Positions 9,034-18,453 of a DNA stretch of 64,000 nt are shown here, piece after piece. A program made the translations under genes and the position numbers. Source of the stretch: CBDCGV01 sp965216955 (GTDB taxonomy: Bacteria > Bacteroidota > Bacteroidia > Chitinophagales > JADIYW01); assembly GCA_965216955.1 (NCBI GenBank), contig CBDCGV010000009.1, positions 62,001 to 126,000 on the forward strand, in the 5' to 3' direction. The notes beneath the pieces are model-generated. The model had not been told where the DNA came from. It saw nothing but the letters and a program-made list of their open reading frames with translations, and made no database searches. Every line of letters starts with the position of its first letter. The stretch's first letter is position 1.

Positions 9034-11271
9034 ATGCTCGACAAAAAAAGATATTTCCTTCTTCCGCTAATTTTTTTCCTATATAATTTAAGCATTGTAG
9101 AAGCCACACATATTGTCGGAGGAGAGCTTAATTACCAACATCTAGGAGGAAGCTCATATAACCTCTCTATTAAGCTATACAGAGACTGTAAACCAGGTTC
9201 ATTTGGTTTACCAATTTCTACAGATATACAAGTGTACGATTTTCTTGGGAATGAAATTGATCAATTCGTTTTAAGCAGGCAAACGATTGAATTTGTTGAT
9301 CCAGACATAGACAATCCATGCTTAATTGTTCCCCCTGAACTTTGCCTTGAGTTTGGATTTTATAGTGGGATTGTTTCACTCCCTCCCTCTTCAACTCCTA
9401 GAACACTTACCTTCTCAGTGTGTTGCAGAAATTCTTCTGTAGTAAATGCCGTAGGACTGGATAGTGACGGTGACACATTAGACATTGTAGATGTAGGTGC
9501 CATTTATACCACGACTATACCGGGCATCATTTCAAATAGTAATCCAGAATATAAAGAACTCCCTCCTATTGTTCTATGTAATGGAGAAAATATCAATTTT
9601 GATCATTCAGCTACTGATGCCGATGGAGATTCTTTAGTCTATTCTATCTGTACTCCATTTGATGTTAAAAGAGGAACTGGATCAGGTCCTTTTGGAGGAA
9701 GTAATGTTATTGATGGTCCTCCTCCCTATGAAGAATTGATTTGGGTATCGCCATATGGATTGGATAATGTAATTGGAGGGAGTCAACCTTTATCAATTGA
9801 TCCTGTGACAGGATTATTAACAGGTAATACCCCAGACATAGAGGGTCAATTTGTTGTTGGTATTTGCGTTCAAGAATATAGAGATGGAGTACTCTTATCT
9901 GAAAATAAAAGGGACTTTCAATTTAACGTAACTAATTGTAATAAACTGTATAACAGCGATTATGAGATTACTGGTGAACCATTCTTAGACATTGTACCTA
10001 TAAATACGGATTCTTTTTCTAGCTACACGTTGCTTTGTGATACCAATCTTTCAGTCCAATTTGAAAACTTGGTTTCAGAAACCAGTTCCTTATTATGGAA
10101 TTTCGGCGATGGCAGTGGCACTCAAACAAGTCAAGATCCTATTCATTTATTTTCAGACACTGGTTTTTATGTTGTTTCATTAATAGCAGCACCGGGAGAA
10201 GTTTGTGCCGATACCTTTCGACAATTAATTAATATCCAATACCAACAAGTAAATGCCGATTTTACATTTGAACAAGATTTAGCAGATTGCTATGATCCTG
10301 TTTCGGGAATCACTTTTACCGATTTATCTGAGGATCAAAATGAAATAGCCTCTTGGAATTGGAATTTTGGGAATGGTTTAACATCTGAATTACAAAACCC
10401 TGTAGCCTTTTTTAGTCAAAGCGACTTGTATCCCATCACCTTGTCTGTAACAGAAAAAAATGGATGTATAACATCTTATAGTCAGAACATTGAAATTTCA
10501 AGATTAGACACATTTATCCTCGCCGATACTTTATTTGCTTGCCAAAATGATACTTTTGAAATTCCTTTTAGCATTGAAGGATCTTCACATAACTTCATAT
10601 GGAGTCCCGAAGCTGCTATAGTTGACCCTACTATTCAAAATCCGAAAATTACCATTTCAGAAACAACAACTTTTTCAGTACAAATACAAACCATTAGTCT
10701 AACAGGAGATACTTGCTATCAAAATGGGACAACTCATATCATTATTGATCCTCCAATAGCAAATGCACAGGCAGATCCCCAAAGTCTAATTATCCCCCAA
10801 GAAGTGCAACTATCTGCCAACTTTGATGCAGATTATAGTTACACATGGACTCCTGATTCCATGTTATCTGATAACTCTATAAATGATCCAATTGCTTTTG
10901 TAGAAGAAACAACACTATTTATTGTTACTGTAACTGATGAAAACGGTTGTCTGGTAACCGATTCTATCAATGTTATTTTAATACCGGAAGGCTGTGAAAA
11001 AGCTGTTTTTGTTCCTAATGCAATTACGCCTAATGGAGATGGCTTAAATGATGTTTTTAGAATTCAAGGAGATATTGTTGAGGAAATGTACATGGAAATT
11101 AGAGATCGATGGGGAAATCTTGTTTTCAGCACCAATGATATCAATGAAGGGTGGGATGGCACAACTGACAATCATCAACTAGGAAGCGATGCTTTCGGTT
11201 TCATGCTAAATGTTCGCTGTATAGATGGTGATACGTTTACAAAAAGTGGAAGTATTACGGTAATTAGGTAG
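9034..11271 (+). CDS. Secreted PKD-domain protein with T9SS type B sorting domain
   Basis: This 745-residue protein has a signal peptide ending after SIVEA. A large N-terminal Cys-containing extracellular region starts with THIVGGELNYQHLGG, a sequence seen at the mature N-terminus of many Bacteroidota adhesins. At least two PKD-like domains follow (WNFGDGSGTQTSQDP near 350, WNWNFGNGLTSELQNP near 445), then Ig-like segments. It ends with a gliding-motility-associated C-terminal domain (NAITPNGDGLNDVFRI, DRWGNLVF, GWDGT), the type B T9SS signal. It is expected to be exported through the T9SS and held at the surface, often in adhesion or gliding. A PorP-OmpA fusion gene follows by 35 bases and is the probable partner. 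Confidence 0.93.
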   Translation: MLDKKRYFLLPLIFFLYNLSIVEATHIVGGELNYQHLGGSSYNLSIKLYRDCKPGSFGLPISTDIQVYDFLGNEIDQFVLSRQTIEFVDPDIDNPCLIVPPELCLEFGFYSGIVSLPPSSTPRTLTFSVCCRNSSVVNAVGLDSDGDTLDIVDVGAIYTTTIPGIISNSNPEYKELPPIVLCNGENINFDHSATDADGDSLVYSICTPFDVKRGTGSGPFGGSNVIDGPPPYEELIWVSPYGLDNVIGGSQPLSIDPVTGLLTGNTPDIEGQFVVGICVQEYRDGVLLSENKRDFQFNVTNCNKLYNSDYEITGEPFLDIVPINTDSFSSYTLLCDTNLSVQFENLVSETSSLLWNFGDGSGTQTSQDPIHLFSDTGFYVVSLIAAPGEVCADTFRQLINIQYQQVNADFTFEQDLADCYDPVSGITFTDLSEDQNEIASWNWNFGNGLTSELQNPVAFFSQSDLYPITLSVTEKNGCITSYSQNIEISRLDTFILADTLFACQNDTFEIPFSIEGSSHNFIWSPEAAIVDPTIQNPKITISETTTFSVQIQTISLTGDTCYQNGTTHIIIDPPIANAQADPQSLIIPQEVQLSANFDADYSYTWTPDSMLSDNSINDPIAFVEETTLFIVTVTDENGCLVTDSINVILIPEGCEKAVFVPNAITPNGDGLNDVFRIQGDIVEEMYMEIRDRWGNLVFSTNDINEGWDGTTDNHQLGSDAFGFMLNVRCIDGDTFTKSGSITVIR

Positions 11272-11306
11272 ATAAACAAACAATATTGAAAATAAATAAT
11301 TAAGCT

Positions 11307-12989
11307 TTGAAAAAAATCATTTTCTCAACGATTCTATGCGTTATCTCTTTTGTGATATTAAAATCGCAAGATATTCACTTTACGCAACAATTTGACAATG
11401 ACATATATTTAAATCCTGCTCAAAGTGGATTGGGTAAAAAAGCAAATAGATTACTTTTTCAATATCGCGATCAATGGAGAACTGTCCCTGCACCTTTTGC
11501 TACTGCATATATTTCGTATGACAGGAAGCTCTTTACCAATGAAAAACATTTATTAGGAGGAGGTCTTCAGTTTTTATACGATAAAGTTGGTGAAGGTAGT
11601 TTGAGCACAATACAGGTTGATCTTTCTCCTGCCTATACCTATTTTTTCAATGATAAAAAGATTGGACTATCGGTTGGTGCTCAGCTAGGGATTATTCATA
11701 GGTTTTTAGATACCGATGCTTTAATCTTCGAATCACAGTATGATGGTATAGGAATTAATAACCCAAGTGGTGAAGCATTGAATGGGAATGCTACCGCTTT
11801 TAATTTAGGTGCCGGCATACATTTCTCCGCTCAATTGGGAGAAAAGGCACATGTATTAGAAACTGGATTTTCTTCCTACAATATGCATCAGCCTAATTTA
11901 TCAATTCTGGAAAATTCTGCTGATGAAAAGCAAATCAGATACAATACTTACGCCAATGCCGAAGTACGTATAGGAAACTCCTGGTCCATTAATCCTGTAT
12001 TTCAATTTCAAAGGCAAGAACGTGCTAATAACATACTTCCACTACTTTATGCCAAAAAGTATATAAATAAAGAAAAGCATTCTGCGGTAAGTTTTGGAGG
12101 AGGATATAGAGTAGATGACGCAGCAATTATATATGCAGCGTATGAAATAAAGGACTTCAAAATTGGATTTAATTATGATATCAATACTTCATCTTTCAAT
12201 GATGTTACTAGAACAATCGGTGCCGGTGAAATATTGTTGAAGTACGAATGGGAAAGAAAAAAGCAAGACGAGCTAGTTGAAATTGAAATTGACACCCTAA
12301 TACTAGACACCCTGACAGTTGAAGAGATCGTGGAAGAAGAGGAAGAAGAAATTATTGTTGAAGAACCTGAAATAGAAGAGCCTATAGTTGTAGAAGAACC
12401 AGTGATAGAAACACCGGTGATAGAAGAAGTAAAGGAACCATCAATAATTGACCAAGTAAATATGGGAACGTCCGTTTTATTATACTTCCCTAATGACTAT
12501 CCCGACCCAAGAACTTATAAAACAACTACTAGTACTTCATATGAAGAAGTTTACAATGATTACTTACGGTTAATTGAAGATTATGACAAGAATATAGGAT
12601 TAAAGAATAACTCTAATGAATTTATTAATAGTGCTTTAGTTCCTGAGTGGAATCGTTTTAATTTATTAGTAGCTGAGATTAAAAATGTACTTGAAGTTGG
12701 CAAAAGTGTTACAATATTTCTTCGGGGTTATACCTCTCCTTTAGGTAGTAGTGCTTACAATGATAATTTATCTAAAAGAAGAATACAAAGTGTGAAAAAT
12801 CAGATTCAGGTAATGGGCTTAGATAAATATATAGAAAGCGGTCAATTAGCTATAAAAGAAGTTGCTTTTGGCGAGCATAAAGCAAACGATTCTATTAGTG
12901 ACGATCGAAATGACACCATCAATTCTATATATAGTAATAAAGCTGCTTACGAAAGAAAAGTAGATTTTGAGCAGATTCTTATTAAGTGA
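11307..12989 (+). CDS. PorP/SprF-type protein fused to OmpA-like domain
   Basis: This 560-residue protein reads from a TTG start (MKKIIFSTILCVISFVILKS signal peptide); no ATG lies at a sensible site. Residues about 20-310 are a PorP/SprF beta-barrel (DIHFTQQFDNDIYLNPAQSG, then DQWRTVPAPFATAYISYD). A strongly acidic Glu-rich linker (about 325-375) follows. The C-terminal ~150 residues resemble an OmpA domain (LRGYTSPLGSSAYNDNLSKRR). The Asp of the usual HTDxxG motif is Ser here, while the Arg of LSxxR is kept. PorP/SprF proteins serve type B T9SS cargo at the outer membrane. Its place directly after such a cargo gene suggests a dedicated pair. Confidence 0.85.
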   Translation: MKKIIFSTILCVISFVILKSQDIHFTQQFDNDIYLNPAQSGLGKKANRLLFQYRDQWRTVPAPFATAYISYDRKLFTNEKHLLGGGLQFLYDKVGEGSLSTIQVDLSPAYTYFFNDKKIGLSVGAQLGIIHRFLDTDALIFESQYDGIGINNPSGEALNGNATAFNLGAGIHFSAQLGEKAHVLETGFSSYNMHQPNLSILENSADEKQIRYNTYANAEVRIGNSWSINPVFQFQRQERANNILPLLYAKKYINKEKHSAVSFGGGYRVDDAAIIYAAYEIKDFKIGFNYDINTSSFNDVTRTIGAGEILLKYEWERKKQDELVEIEIDTLILDTLTVEEIVEEEEEEIIVEEPEIEEPIVVEEPVIETPVIEEVKEPSIIDQVNMGTSVLLYFPNDYPDPRTYKTTTSTSYEEVYNDYLRLIEDYDKNIGLKNNSNEFINSALVPEWNRFNLLVAEIKNVLEVGKSVTIFLRGYTSPLGSSAYNDNLSKRRIQSVKNQIQVMGLDKYIESGQLAIKEVAFGEHKANDSISDDRNDTINSIYSNKAAYERKVDFEQILIK

Positions 12990-12998
12990 TAATAAAGA

Positions 12999-13031
12999 AA
13001 AGCCGCATGATGAAAAACATCATGCGGCTTT
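12999..13031. terminator. Bidirectional rho-independent terminator
   Basis: A perfect 14-bp stem (AAAGCCGCATGATG at 12999-13012, complement at 13018-13031) with loop AAAAA lies between two convergent genes. On the minus strand it is followed by a T-rich run, and on the plus strand by TTTAAG. It can end both the PorP-OmpA transcript and the opposing small gene. Confidence 0.85.
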
Positions 13032-13056
13032 AAGAAAATTACTACCAAATATTTAT

Positions 13057-13584
13057 TTATGATCCAAACAAACCCGTTTTTGTAAAGATATCAGTTAAAT
13101 TAAATGCCTCTTCCATGGCTTTCTTTTTCCCTTCTTGATATTTTATCCATTTCTTATACTTTCTCTTTTTAAGATTTAAACTCATTTCTTCATCCAATTT
13201 TTCCTGATATAAATCTACTTCTTCCTTCATTTTTGCGAGCTCCTTATTAAGAGAAGTTCTTAAAGTCAATAATTCTATAAAATTTTTACTTTTAACAATC
13301 TCTTTAATATCTCCACCTAAATCAACTAATAAATTCATATTTTCTGATTTAAGGGCTAATACATCTTTGTTATAATCTTCAAGAATATTGGTCACAGACC
13401 TTTTCCTTTTGACGTTCTTAACCTTTATATTCTGAAATATGTCATTGGCTTCATAAGTAAAAACTCCAATCATTTTAGAGGGATCAATTTTTGATTTTAT
13501 ATTCTCTAAACCAGATTGCGCATTTAAAGTAGAAGTGCCCGCAATCAATAATCCAAATAATATTATACATATTCTGTTTTTCAT
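13057..13584 (-). CDS. Secreted coiled-coil protein of unknown function
   Basis: This 175-residue protein has a signal peptide (about 1-22, ending LNA-QS). The mature part is charged and mostly helical, with a likely coiled coil over about 65-160 (IKEIVKSKNFIELLTLR, ELAKMKEEVDLYQEKLDEEM) and no Cys. I do not recognise a family. It stands alone with the shared terminator at its 3' end. A periplasmic location is inferred from the signal peptide. Confidence 0.75.
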   Translation of the reverse strand: MKNRICIILFGLLIAGTSTLNAQSGLENIKSKIDPSKMIGVFTYEANDIFQNIKVKNVKRKRSVTNILEDYNKDVLALKSENMNLLVDLGGDIKEIVKSKNFIELLTLRTSLNKELAKMKEEVDLYQEKLDEEMSLNLKKRKYKKWIKYQEGKKKAMEEAFNLTDIFTKTGLFGS

Positions 13585-13669
13585 AGTTCTTAATTTTATA
13601 TATCACTAAGACTATGACCCTAGAAATTAAAAAAGGTTTAATTAGAAGAAAAAATTAAAACTAACTTCT

Positions 13670-14683
13670 TTAAAAATAATGGTTAATATCTGTTTGATTA
13701 TTTCGACGAATTGCCTCCAGCGGTTCAGACATCTTTTGTATAAAATACTTAATTACTCTTCTGAAAAGTTTTGTAAAGAATTTCTGAACAGGAGATACAG
13801 ACTTTCGTAACATTTCAAAATAATCATCCACGGTATCTCTTCTGAAATCAAGAATGTTGTTCAACTCATCGCCATCAGCATAGAATCCGCAATGAAAATT
13901 CTTTCTGGCAAATGCGTACTCGTTAAAATTCACTTTTCCCAAGCCAAAATGATTGAAAGACCTGCGCAAAAAATCTATATATTCTAATCTACATTTTTCT
14001 CCACCTCCCAAATTAAAGACCCTACCTTTTACATGATCAAAAAGATCTAAGGTTTTAACAAAGGCTCTTCCAGTATCTTCAGGCGAACAAATTTCCATTT
14101 TTGTATTTAGGGGCATGTGAAACATTGTTGGGATGGGTCTGTTATTTTCAGTACTCATGATCGCTCCCAAGCGGTAGATTGTCCAATCTAAACGACTCTC
14201 TTGGAGCATTTGCTCACATTTAATCTTAGTAAGTGCATACTCATCCCTATCACTAGGTGTTAATGGATCACCAACCTTTATCCATGGGTTTTTAATTCTA
14301 TCTCCATAAACAGAGACTGAGGAGCTATAAACAAATTTTGCCTTAGGAGATTGTTCTTCAATGCACTCAATTAAGTTCTTGGTGCCACCCACATTAACCG
14401 CTTCTGCCAATGCTGGATTTTCATCCGCTAAGGGCGGTATAATTGCCGCCAAATGAATCACTGCATTAAGATCGCTACAAACTTTTGCTACATCTTTTTT
14501 TTCTCTTAAATCTCCATAAAAAACATTAATCTCTTGTCTGTACTTCTTATAAAATTGCTTTGTTCTTTTTGTTTCAACATCAAACACATTGATTTCAAAC
14601 AAATCTCTCCATTCATAAAATTGCTTTACCACTTCCTTTCCTACGGTTCCAGAACCTCCAGTTATTAATATTTTTTTCTTCAT
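13670..14683 (-). CDS. NAD-dependent epimerase/dehydratase (extended SDR)
   Basis: This 337-residue protein has an N-terminal Rossmann motif (GGSGTVG, 9-15), the catalytic YxxxK pair Y149/K153 (DEYALTK) with upstream SSSVSVYG, and LAAIIPP near 79. It is an extended short-chain dehydrogenase, the group that includes nucleotide-sugar epimerases and dehydratases. The C-terminal ~40 residues (FFTKLFRRVIKYFIQKM) are basic and amphipathic and go beyond the SDR core, so membrane association is possible. There are no polysaccharide genes next to it, so the substrate is unassigned. Confidence 0.88.
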   Translation of the reverse strand: MKKKILITGGSGTVGKEVVKQFYEWRDLFEINVFDVETKRTKQFYKKYRQEINVFYGDLREKKDVAKVCSDLNAVIHLAAIIPPLADENPALAEAVNVGGTKNLIECIEEQSPKAKFVYSSSVSVYGDRIKNPWIKVGDPLTPSDRDEYALTKIKCEQMLQESRLDWTIYRLGAIMSTENNRPIPTMFHMPLNTKMEICSPEDTGRAFVKTLDLFDHVKGRVFNLGGGEKCRLEYIDFLRRSFNHFGLGKVNFNEYAFARKNFHCGFYADGDELNNILDFRRDTVDDYFEMLRKSVSPVQKFFTKLFRRVIKYFIQKMSEPLEAIRRNNQTDINHYF

Positions 14684-14870
14684 ATTTGAAATTTTGGGAC
14701 ATTTAATTTACATAAAAACCTATAAGACCTAACTTGATATAGGTTAAAAAACCATGTATATTATGCTAAAGGCAATCTGCTTAAAGACATTTATTATTGA
14801 GCAAAATGTTATCAATTTGTGATACTCTTTTACAAAGAATGACATTATCTTAGCATAGTAAATTTTTCGT

Positions 14871-15791
14871 ATGCAAAAAGGAGTTAATTTTCTTATCATC
14901 AATTTGATCACCTTGTTATTTATGGGATGTATAGGAGATGATTTCATATTCTTAGAGGTTGAAGAAAGAGTAACTATCGAAAATGAAGATGCTTTGAGAA
15001 CACTAGGAATAAATGATACATTCAAATTTTCAGCATCTTATATAAATAAAGAAGGAGCAACCAACGATTCTGTCCAATTTAGTTGGTATAGTAGAGATTC
15101 CAATATTGCAATTGTCGATGCTACTGGCCAAGTGATAGGTGTAGAATTAGGCACTGTAATCATTGGAGTGTCATATATCATCAATGAAATCTTATTAATG
15201 GATAGCTTCGAGTTAGTGATTGATAATGTTACCATTTTAGAAGACGGAACAATTTTAAATGACACTTCTACAACAAGCATTGTCAATGGAGATACCATGA
15301 CAACTAAAACAACTTCTACCATTATGAAAGGAGACTCTGTTTTATCCATTACAAAGACGACGACGACCATTACTACAGAGACCATTTCTATGGGAGATAC
15401 TGCTGTAACAGATACCTCGTGGACAATTTGTGATACATCCATCACTATTTTACCCCCTCAATTAGAAACAAAATCGGGTACAATTAACTCAACAAGTTCG
15501 TATCCTTTAGGAGGAGATTTTACCATTAGTGAACAACAAGATGGCTCCTTACTTATTTCTATAGCATCCAATTATACAGCTGATCAAAGGCTTCCTGGGT
15601 TGTATGTATATCTATCTGATTTTACCAATTCAACGGTAAATGCATATGAAATTGGAGCGGTTTCTGTTTTTTCTGGATCACACACTTATACTATTCCTGC
15701 GAATGCTAATGTAGGGATAGACGACTTTCAATACTTACTCTATTTTTGCAAACCATTTAGGGTCAGAGTTGGTCACGGTACCATCAATTAA
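14871..15791 (+). CDS. DM13-domain lipoprotein
   Basis: This 306-residue protein has a lipoprotein signal (LLFMGC, Cys about residue 21). Residues about 30-120 look like a bacterial Ig-like (Big-type) domain (DATGQVIGVELGTVIIGVS). About 120-190 is a Thr-rich, low-complexity stretch. The C-terminal ~100 residues resemble a DM13 domain (GLYVYLSDFTN, then GIDDFQYLLYFCKPFRVRVGHG with the single conserved Cys). DM13 has been proposed as a redox or electron-transfer domain near the cell surface. It is followed after 17 bases by an outer-membrane barrel gene, most likely one operon. Confidence 0.75.
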   Translation: MQKGVNFLIINLITLLFMGCIGDDFIFLEVEERVTIENEDALRTLGINDTFKFSASYINKEGATNDSVQFSWYSRDSNIAIVDATGQVIGVELGTVIIGVSYIINEILLMDSFELVIDNVTILEDGTILNDTSTTSIVNGDTMTTKTTSTIMKGDSVLSITKTTTTITTETISMGDTAVTDTSWTICDTSITILPPQLETKSGTINSTSSYPLGGDFTISEQQDGSLLISIASNYTADQRLPGLYVYLSDFTNSTVNAYEIGAVSVFSGSHTYTIPANANVGIDDFQYLLYFCKPFRVRVGHGTIN

Positions 15792-15808
15792 TATTATTAC
15801 ATCACATT

Positions 15809-16681
15809 ATGAAAGCAACAATATTAGTATTCCTATTATGCTCATCTTACTTTTCTTATGCAGGCGGAGGCTGGACACAAGAAAAAAACAAAGGTTACTT
15901 TAAAATTTCAGAATATTGGATAAAGGCCAATCAGCACTACATTTCAAGTGGAGAAATTGAACCCAATGCCACTATTGGTTTTTATAGCACTGCTCTCTAT
16001 GGTGAATATGGAATAACTGATAAATGGACAGCGTTATTAAATTTTCCATTTTTTGCAAGAAACACTATCAATAATCAGATTAGCATCTTGTCAGGTCAGG
16101 ATACTATTTTTGAACAAGGAGATGCATTGAATGGTATAGGAGATATAGACTTAGGAATAAAATACAGCCTATTTAAAAATGACCATATTGCTATTGCAGC
16201 AAGTCTTTTTTTAGGAATTCCTAGTGGAAGAACTTCCAATGAAAATGGATCTCCTTTACAACTAGGAGATACTGAGTTTAATCAATATTTGAAAGTAGAT
16301 TTTAGTGCTCCATTTAGTATTAAGAAAGTGAATTTATATGCAACAACGTATGTAGGTTTAAATCACCGAACAAAAGGATTTTCTGAAGAGTTTAGATGGG
16401 GGGTTGAATTGGGTGCTGGATTATTCAAACAGCACTTGTGGCTTACTGGTAGAATAGAAGGAATTACTTCTTTTAAAAATGGCACACCAAGTGGTTTAGG
16501 CGCTACAAATAGCACTAGTGTTTTTGCCAATGATACAGAATACATTAGTATTGGTTTTGAAGGAGCAGCAGTACTATATAAAAACTTTGGAGTTTCTTTT
16601 GCTTATACCTCAGCATTTTTTGCGAAAAACATATTTGCTGCGCCTTCCTATAGTGTCGGTGTTTTCTATGAATTAAAATAG
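15809..16681 (+). CDS. Outer-membrane beta-barrel protein
   Basis: This 290-residue protein has a signal peptide (about 1-18, ending SYAG). The rest is alternating amphipathic strands ending in an aromatic or charged C-terminus (YSVGVFYELK), as in outer-membrane barrels. The segment GIGDIDLGIKYSLF is seen in barrels of the phenol/MetA-degradation-like or transporter-like group. It is probably cotranscribed with the DM13 lipoprotein upstream. The function and any cargo are unknown. Confidence 0.75.
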   Translation: MKATILVFLLCSSYFSYAGGGWTQEKNKGYFKISEYWIKANQHYISSGEIEPNATIGFYSTALYGEYGITDKWTALLNFPFFARNTINNQISILSGQDTIFEQGDALNGIGDIDLGIKYSLFKNDHIAIAASLFLGIPSGRTSNENGSPLQLGDTEFNQYLKVDFSAPFSIKKVNLYATTYVGLNHRTKGFSEEFRWGVELGAGLFKQHLWLTGRIEGITSFKNGTPSGLGATNSTSVFANDTEYISIGFEGAAVLYKNFGVSFAYTSAFFAKNIFAAPSYSVGVFYELK

Positions 16682-16700
16682 ATAATGGTTTATCCTAAAA

Positions 16701-18326
16701 CTAGACTTTAACGATTGACAACGAAATTCTTTCGGCAAAAGTAATTTCCTCTGAAATTACTTCATTGGCTCCCAATTTTTCAAGGTGTTCAACTTCATTA
16801 GCGTAGCGAGACCGAACAATTATTCTGGCATTGTGGTTTAACTTGCGCGTTTTACTTGTTACACTTTCAGCCATACTCGCTTGAGGAACAGTAATAATTA
16901 TCTGATTGGCAGACTCAACAGCAGCTCTGTGCAACACATCAATATCCTCAGCATTCCCTATTATAATACTGGCGAGTTTAAAATCGTCTTCTTCTATTAT
17001 TCGCTCATCAACTTCAATGGCAGATATAGGCAAACCATTTTTAGCCAAATGTTTAGCTATTCTTCTTCCGGTTCTTCCAAAACCAATGATGACGGTATGG
17101 TTAATTAAACCACAGGGCTTTGGTACACTACCGTTATCTTTTTCTTGATTTCTAAGAATAAAAGATAGTAATGGTAGATTTATTAATCGATCTGCAATCT
17201 TCGGAGTATATCCAATAATAATTGCCGACCAAACCATTGAATGAATTGAAACTGCTAAAAACAATTGATACGTATAGTCAGAAAGAATTAAAGTATCTAG
17301 ACCTACTTTAGACAAAATGAAAGCAAATTCTCCTACCTGGCATAGTATCAATCCACATATTAAGGCATTTTTCCTTCCTATTTTTAAATAGCTTATTATA
17401 GGCACTATTATGATTAACTTGACAACCATTACAACAAGAGTTAGCCCGATAAGTAGTGGAAAATTTTGAACTACAAACCTAAGATTTAGAAGCATTCCTA
17501 CAGATACAAAAAAGATGGCTGTAAAGATCTTTTTAAAAGGCATAATATTCTTAAGTGCCTCATAACTATATTCTGACTCAGATATTATTAAACCCGCCAA
17601 AAAGGCCCCTAAGGCAAGTTTAAGTCCCAATTGCTGTGTCGCAAAAGCGGTAGCAAAACAAATTACAATAATCGTTAGTAAAAATAATTCTTGATTTCTT
17701 GTATGTACAACTGTTCTTAGAAGTGGAGGGATCAACTTTCTGGCAGCAAAAACAACTGCAATAACCAGTAATACCCCTAAAAGAGCCTTACTTATTGAAC
17801 CAGCACCATCGCTGCTTGAACTACTTAAGTAGGGGGTAACAAGCATCATAGGAATAATTATTATGTCTTGAAAAATCAATATTGAAACCGAAGACTTCCC
17901 GAATGCAGTATTCATCCAGCCTTTTTCTTGAAAGAGCTGTAAGACAATTGCGGTACTGCTCATAGCAAAGAGCATTCCTACAAAAATAGCCTGATTTATT
18001 TCTAACCCAAATAAATATGCCCCAACAGAAAAAACAATTATACTAAGTCCCACCTGTAAAGCACCGCCAATTAAAACATACTTCTTTGACTTTACTAATT
18101 TGTCTAACGAAAATTCAATACCAATGGAAAATAAGAGTAATAATATGCCAATCTCTGCCATAATATTTACTTCCTCTGCAGTAGAAATCAGCTCTATTCC
18201 ATAAGGTCCTGCCAACACACCTGCGGTTAAAAAACCAACAATAGAGGGTAGGTTTAATCTTGCACAGATATACAAAACAACGGAAGAAACCGCAAGAATT
18301 ACAATAAGGTCTATTAATATATTCAT
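16701..18326 (-). CDS. CPA2 (Kef-type) cation:proton antiporter with TrkA-N domain
   Basis: This 541-residue protein has some 12 membrane segments (about 1-385). These include LPSIVGFLTAGVLAGPYGI, GIEFSLDKLVKSKKYVLIGG and LALGAFLAGLIISESEYS, typical of the Na+/H+ exchanger fold of Kef/RosB-like proteins. A cytoplasmic RCK/TrkA-N domain starts near 408 (VIIGFGRTGRRIAKHL) and contains an acidic ribose-binding residue in AIEVDE. It likely exports K+ or Na+ in exchange for H+ at the inner membrane. No KefF/G-type quinone reductase is adjacent. Together with the channel at 3374-4156 it is the second RCK-gated K+ protein in the window. Confidence 0.93.
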   Translation of the reverse strand: MNILIDLIVILAVSSVVLYICARLNLPSIVGFLTAGVLAGPYGIELISTAEEVNIMAEIGILLLLFSIGIEFSLDKLVKSKKYVLIGGALQVGLSIIVFSVGAYLFGLEINQAIFVGMLFAMSSTAIVLQLFQEKGWMNTAFGKSSVSILIFQDIIIIPMMLVTPYLSSSSSDGAGSISKALLGVLLVIAVVFAARKLIPPLLRTVVHTRNQELFLLTIIVICFATAFATQQLGLKLALGAFLAGLIISESEYSYEALKNIMPFKKIFTAIFFVSVGMLLNLRFVVQNFPLLIGLTLVVMVVKLIIIVPIISYLKIGRKNALICGLILCQVGEFAFILSKVGLDTLILSDYTYQLFLAVSIHSMVWSAIIIGYTPKIADRLINLPLLSFILRNQEKDNGSVPKPCGLINHTVIIGFGRTGRRIAKHLAKNGLPISAIEVDERIIEEDDFKLASIIIGNAEDIDVLHRAAVESANQIIITVPQASMAESVTSKTRKLNHNARIIVRSRYANEVEHLEKLGANEVISEEITFAERISLSIVKV

Positions 18327-18453
18327 CTCAAAAAATGACTAATCATTTTATCTCTCAAAACATACACGTAATTATCAATTAGCTTTGCATATTTGTTCTT
18401 AAAGATATATTATTCTTGAGGATCCAATTATTTTATTTGTTACAATTAAATAT

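Noticed and set aside
14717..14745. AACCTATA/TATAGGTT inverted repeat as a terminator
   Set aside because: It lies 5' of the SDR gene on its strand, where nothing needs terminating, and has a 13-base loop; at most it is a weak regulatory site.
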